A DNA stretch of 12,993 bases from Leptospira sp. 96542 (GTDB lineage: Bacteria; Spirochaetota; Leptospiria; Leptospirales; Leptospiraceae), in NCBI GenBank assembly GCA_029310945.1, contig JARJFC010000077.1, positions 1 through 12,993 on the forward strand, in the 5' to 3' direction. The notes under the pieces were generated by a model. The model had not been told where the DNA came from, ran no database searches, and was given only the letters and a program-made list of their open reading frames with translations. The position numbers and the translations under genes were made by a program. Of this stretch, positions 12,958 through 12,993 are shown piece by piece (the first letter of the stretch is position 1; every line of letters starts with the position of its first letter).

Positions 12958-12991
12958 CTCATAATCCCTTGGTCGCTGGGTCGAGCCCAGC
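12958..12991 (+). other. Attachment-site remnant: 3' half of a CAU tRNA
   Basis: CTCATAATCC and the following 24 nt match the anticodon loop through T-arm of the tRNA at 2708-2741 in 31 of 34 positions, on the opposite strand. The T-stem GCTGG/CCAGC is preserved around GTCGAGC. No D-arm or acceptor 5' half precedes it, so it is not a complete tRNA in this window. Next to an integrase promoter, this is the expected form of the distal att site of a tRNA-targeting element. The window ends two bases later. Confidence 0.65.
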
Positions 12992-12993
12992 CA

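Larger units (their letters stand above)
2808..12991. mobile_element. Putative integrative, Rep_trans-replicating element with cargo
   Basis: The parts are an integrase (11570-12808), an AlpA/excisionase-like gene (3938-4405), a replication initiator (4402-5244), direct repeats and a hairpin in the control region, and a tRNA-derived remnant beyond the integrase promoter (12958-12991). Together these indicate an element that can integrate and probably replicate as a circle. No relaxase, conjugation or capsid gene is seen, so it would need help to move. The cargo between rep and int (about 5400-11475) is cassette-like DNA plus a kinase/helicase operon. The left boundary is uncertain; I placed it at the last gene sharing the control region, next to the intact tRNA, whose orientation does not fit a simple direct-repeat attL. 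Confidence 0.5.

Overview
The window looks like accessory DNA of a moderately GC-rich proteobacterium. A Burkholderiales-type betaproteobacterium is my guess from the style of the SRAP, exported and integrase proteins; nothing here fixes the species. It holds two blocks separated by a CAU-anticodon tRNA and an integrative element loaded with cargo.

Left block (1-2700): a GMC-type FAD oxidoreductase fragment, cut at its 5' end near position 126, runs off the left edge. It is followed by a SRAP/YedK-family gene (351-1043), a translationally coupled small gene (1040-1330), a convergent exported protein (minus, 1381-2154) and a divergent XRE regulator (2295-2543). Between the last two lie two copies of an AT-rich palindrome, 63 bp apart. 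A two-way hairpin terminator separates the regulator from a minus-strand tRNA-Ile2/Met(CAU) gene (2697-2773).

Right block (2774-12993) reads as an integrative, probably self-replicating element. It has a basic, proline-rich protein of unknown role (minus, 2808-3698) and a control region with direct repeats and a hairpin. An AlpA/MerR-like winged-helix gene (3938-4405) overlaps by ATGA a Rep_trans-type replication initiator (4402-5244). At the far right is a DUF4102/P4-type tyrosine integrase (minus, 11570-12808). Beyond its promoter lies a 34-nt remnant that matches the 3' half of the CAU tRNA at 31 of 34 positions, a plausible attachment site.

Cargo sits between rep and int. First comes a patch of small ORFs with integron-cassette features (5667-7160). 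It includes a convincing attC-like site (6561-6647) and a shortened membrane protein resembling the putative phage-abortive-infection (putAbiC) family. Next is a compact four-gene operon (7161-11475), visibly AT-richer than rep and int: a small protein with a loose ADP-ribosyltransferase-like R/S/E pattern, an apparently active Ser/Thr kinase with an unknown C-terminal domain, a minimal UvrD-like SF1 helicase/ATPase, and a 440-residue protein I do not recognise. Spacing is tight (TAAATG junction, 11-nt gap, 15-nt gap with a strong ribosome site, ATGA overlap). I infer that this operon is a candidate anti-phage defence system and the main object of interest. It resembles known kinase-plus-helicase defence themes such as Mokosh, but I cannot match it to a named system.
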